A DNA stretch of 7,269 nucleotides from the NCBI GenBank assembly GCA_902463235.1, contig CABQER010000042.1, positions 1 to 7,269 of the forward strand, in the 5' to 3' direction. This document shows, piece by piece, positions 5,743-7,269 of this stretch (positions are counted from its first letter, which is position 1; each line of letters starts with the position of its first letter). The position numbers were made by a program, and so were the translations under genes. Origin of the DNA: an uncultured Faecalibacterium sp. (lineage in GTDB: Bacteria > Bacillota > Clostridia > Oscillospirales > Ruminococcaceae). Under the pieces are notes generated by a model that worked only from the letters and a program-made list of their open reading frames with translations, made no database searches and had not been told where the DNA came from.

Positions 5743-7092
5743 ATGTCCAAGCAGCAGATCCAGCTTTCCGATCATTTTACCTATTCCCGCCTTTTGCGGT
5801 TCGTGCTGCCCTGCATCGGCACCATGCTGTTCACCTCCATCTACGGCATCGTGGACGGCCTGTGTGTCTCCAACTTTGTGGGCAAGACGGCCTTTGCGGC
5901 GGTCAACCTCATCATGCCGCTGCCCATGCTGCTGGGCACCATCGGCTTTATGCTGGGCACCGGCGGCAGCGCCATCGTGGGCATCACGCTGGGCGAGGGC
6001 GACCAGAAAAAAGCCGACCGCTATTTCACCCTGTTCCTGCTGGCGGCTCTGATCTCGGTCAGTGTGCTGGCGGTGCTGGGCATTGTGTTCCTGCGGCCCA
6101 TTGCCGTGCTGCTGGGCGCAAAGGGAGAGCTTTTGGACTACGCGGTGCGCTATGGACGCATCCTGATGGTGTCCCTGCCCACCTTTGCGCTGCAGAATAT
6201 GTTCCAGAGCTTTTTCGTCACCGCCGAAAAGCCGCACCTCGGCTTCTGGTTCACCGTGGGCGCGGGCTGCACCAACATGGTGCTGGATGTGCTGATGGTG
6301 GGTATCTGGGGCTGGGGCGTGGAGGGCGCAGCCATTGCCACCTTTATCAGCCAGCTGGTGGGCGGCGTACTGCCGGTGTTCTACTTCATCGACCGCAGCA
6401 ATTCCAGCCGCCTGCACCTGTGCAAGACCAGTTTTTACAGCAAAGTCCTGCGGGATGCCTGCATCAACGGCTCTTCCGAGCTGATGACCAACCTTTCCAT
6501 GTCGCTGGTCAATATCCTGTACAACTACCAGCTGCTGCGTCTGGCCGGTGAGAACGGCGTGGCCGCCTACGGTGTCATCATGTACGCAGCCTTCCTGTTC
6601 GTGGCGGTGTTCGTGGGCTATGCCGTGGGCAGTGCACCCATCGTCAGCTTCCACTACGGTGCCCGCAACCACGCCGAGGTGCACAATCTCTACCGCAAGA
6701 GCCTGCGGCTCATCGCCGTGGTGGCTGTGACCCTGACGCTGGCTTCCATGTTCATCATCCCCTGTGTGGCGCGCATTTTCGTGGGCTACGATGCGGAATT
6801 GCTGGCCCTGACCAGCCGGGCCTTCCGGCTGTATGCGCTGAGCTTCCTCATCATGGGCTTCAACGTGTACGCGTCCTCCTTCTTCACGGCGCTGGGCGAC
6901 GGCGTGACCAGCGCGCTGATCTCCTTTTTGCGCACGCTGGCGTTTCAGGTGATCGCCATTCTCCTGCTGCCGCTGCTGCTGGGCATCGACGGCATCTGGC
7001 TGGCCGTCACCGCCGCCGAGCTGGCAGCTCTGGCCGTGAGCGCCGCCATGCTCCTCACCAAGGACAAGGTGTTCCACTACCGCAAGGCATGA
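5743..7092 (+). CDS. MATE family efflux transporter (MepA-like)
   Basis: A 449-residue protein with about 12 hydrophobic segments in two homologous halves, the standard size for MATE exporters (S. aureus MepA is about 450). The first half has the typical block FTSIYGIVDGLCVSNFVG (~30-47) followed by a GTGGSAIVG...LGEGD stretch (~72-87) leading into a charged cytoplasmic turn. The second half repeats the pattern with NLSMSLVNILYNYQLLRLAG and a Gly-rich VGSAPIVSFHYGARN segment. MATE proteins export cationic or otherwise toxic small molecules across the cytoplasmic membrane, driven by sodium or protons; the substrate is unknown. ATG at 5743 is chosen because AAAGGAGG (5730-5737) sits 5 bases upstream; a longer in-frame reading from GTG at 5683 would run through the leader terminator and is not credible. 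The gene ends in tandem stops (TGA TAA) before its own terminator, so it is probably monocistronic and controlled by the leader RNA. If that RNA senses guanidine, guanidinium or related cations would be the natural cargo. Confidence 0.95.
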   Translation: MSKQQIQLSDHFTYSRLLRFVLPCIGTMLFTSIYGIVDGLCVSNFVGKTAFAAVNLIMPLPMLLGTIGFMLGTGGSAIVGITLGEGDQKKADRYFTLFLLAALISVSVLAVLGIVFLRPIAVLLGAKGELLDYAVRYGRILMVSLPTFALQNMFQSFFVTAEKPHLGFWFTVGAGCTNMVLDVLMVGIWGWGVEGAAIATFISQLVGGVLPVFYFIDRSNSSRLHLCKTSFYSKVLRDACINGSSELMTNLSMSLVNILYNYQLLRLAGENGVAAYGVIMYAAFLFVAVFVGYAVGSAPIVSFHYGARNHAEVHNLYRKSLRLIAVVAVTLTLASMFIIPCVARIFVGYDAELLALTSRAFRLYALSFLIMGFNVYASSFFTALGDGVTSALISFLRTLAFQVIAILLLPLLLGIDGIWLAVTAAELAALAVSAAMLLTKDKVFHYRKA

Positions 7093-7097
7093 TAAGA

Positions 7098-7140
7098 CCC
7101 CCTGCTTTCTGCGAAACGGCGAAAAGCGGGGGATTTTTTT
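7098..7140 (+). terminator. Intrinsic terminator after the MATE gene
   Basis: CCCCC (7098-7102) pairs with GGGGG (7128-7132), and after a single bulged T, GCTTT (7104-7108) pairs with AAAGC (7123-7127). The stem is followed by a run of seven T (7134-7140). It lies 5 bases after the MATE stop codon. Confidence 0.92.
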
Positions 7141-7174
7141 GGTGATTCTGGCTCTGCCGCTGGCAGCAAAATCG

Positions 7175-7183
7175 TGTTAAAAT
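7175..7183 (+). promoter_or_regulatory. Probable extended -10 promoter for the gene at 7221
   Basis: TGTTAAAAT contains TAAAAT (five of six bases of the -10 consensus) with TG one base upstream, as in extended -10 promoters. No good -35 box is seen 16-18 bp upstream. It falls between the MATE terminator and the next start codon, where a promoter is needed. Confidence 0.5.
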
Positions 7184-7220
7184 GGACACAGCCTTTATTC
7201 ACTTTTTATGAGGAATCATT

Positions 7221-7269
7221 ATGACATTGTTTTTGACCAGCAGCCCCAGCGGCTGCCCCTTTGAGCCGG
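7221..7269 (+). CDS. Start of a gene, possibly peptidase S51 (dipeptidase E-like), 3' end outside the window
   Basis: Only 16 codons are visible, reading MTLFLTSSPSGCPFEP. AGGA (7211-7214) lies 6 bases before the ATG and a likely promoter is at 7175-7183, so a real gene start is well supported. The opening pattern of a hydrophobic strand followed by TSSP resembles the first strand of S51-family proteins (peptidase E, class I amidotransferase-like fold), which cleave Asp-X dipeptides with a Ser-His-Glu triad. The catalytic residues lie beyond the window, so the family call is tentative. Confidence 0.5.
   Translation, partial: MTLFLTSSPSGCPFEP

Noticed and set aside
5616..6551. Long plus-strand frame starting inside the leader and overlapping the MATE gene in another frame, considered as a leader peptide gene
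   Set aside because: There is no ribosome site before ATG 5616, the composition is His/Pro/Gly-rich, and it looks like a frame shadow of a GC-rich gene. Its ATG is part of the terminator stem.
5689..7077. 462-residue minus-strand open frame opposite the MATE gene
   Set aside because: It is Gln/His/Gly-rich low-complexity protein, typical of the reverse strand of a GC-rich membrane-protein gene, with no ribosome site or recognisable domain.

Overview
The window looks like chromosomal DNA of a GC-rich Firmicute of the Faecalibacterium/Oscillospiraceae type. This rests on high-GC coding sequence with AT-rich gaps, strong AAGGAG-type ribosome sites, small single-membrane RND/MMPL and MATE transporters, and a 147-bp palindromic repeat that resembles a dispersed repeat I remember from Faecalibacterium genomes. 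The genus assignment is inference from memory.

Layout. Positions 1-1393 (+) hold the end of a ketopantoate-reductase-family gene and a small histidine phosphatase, arranged as an operon. Positions 1394-1633 have no gene; they carry the palindromic repeat element (1414-1560) and a hairpin terminator (1566-1628) that lies between convergent transcription units. Positions 1634-5403 (-) hold a two-gene operon: an RND/MMPL-family transporter followed immediately by an exported protein with X3-Leu-X2-Gly heptad-like repeats, probably its extracytoplasmic partner. Positions 5404-5742 are an AT-rich divergent control region. Positions 5743-7092 (+) encode a MATE-family efflux transporter, closed by a clear terminator. 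A new gene starts at 7221 and runs off the end; its first residues resemble peptidase S51 (dipeptidase E-like) proteins.

The most interesting part is the MATE leader. A strong promoter (TTGACA, 17-bp spacer, extended TATGCT) should start RNA near 5566. The RNA then folds into two small hairpins (5566-5583 and 5585-5602), followed by a very long inverted repeat (5600-5623 pairing with 5690-5713) ending in six U residues, and then the MATE ribosome site. This is the layout of a transcriptional riboswitch. Guanidine-IV (mepA-motif) riboswitches are known to sit upstream of MATE genes in Firmicutes, so that class is the leading guess, but I could not match a consensus. The terminator loop is unusually long and itself folded.

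Together, the two divergent units both encode membrane transporters, a proton-driven RND-type exporter with its heptad-repeat partner and a MATE exporter. They share an intergenic region that also carries an inverted repeat (5443-5468) that could be an operator. No regulator gene is visible in the window.
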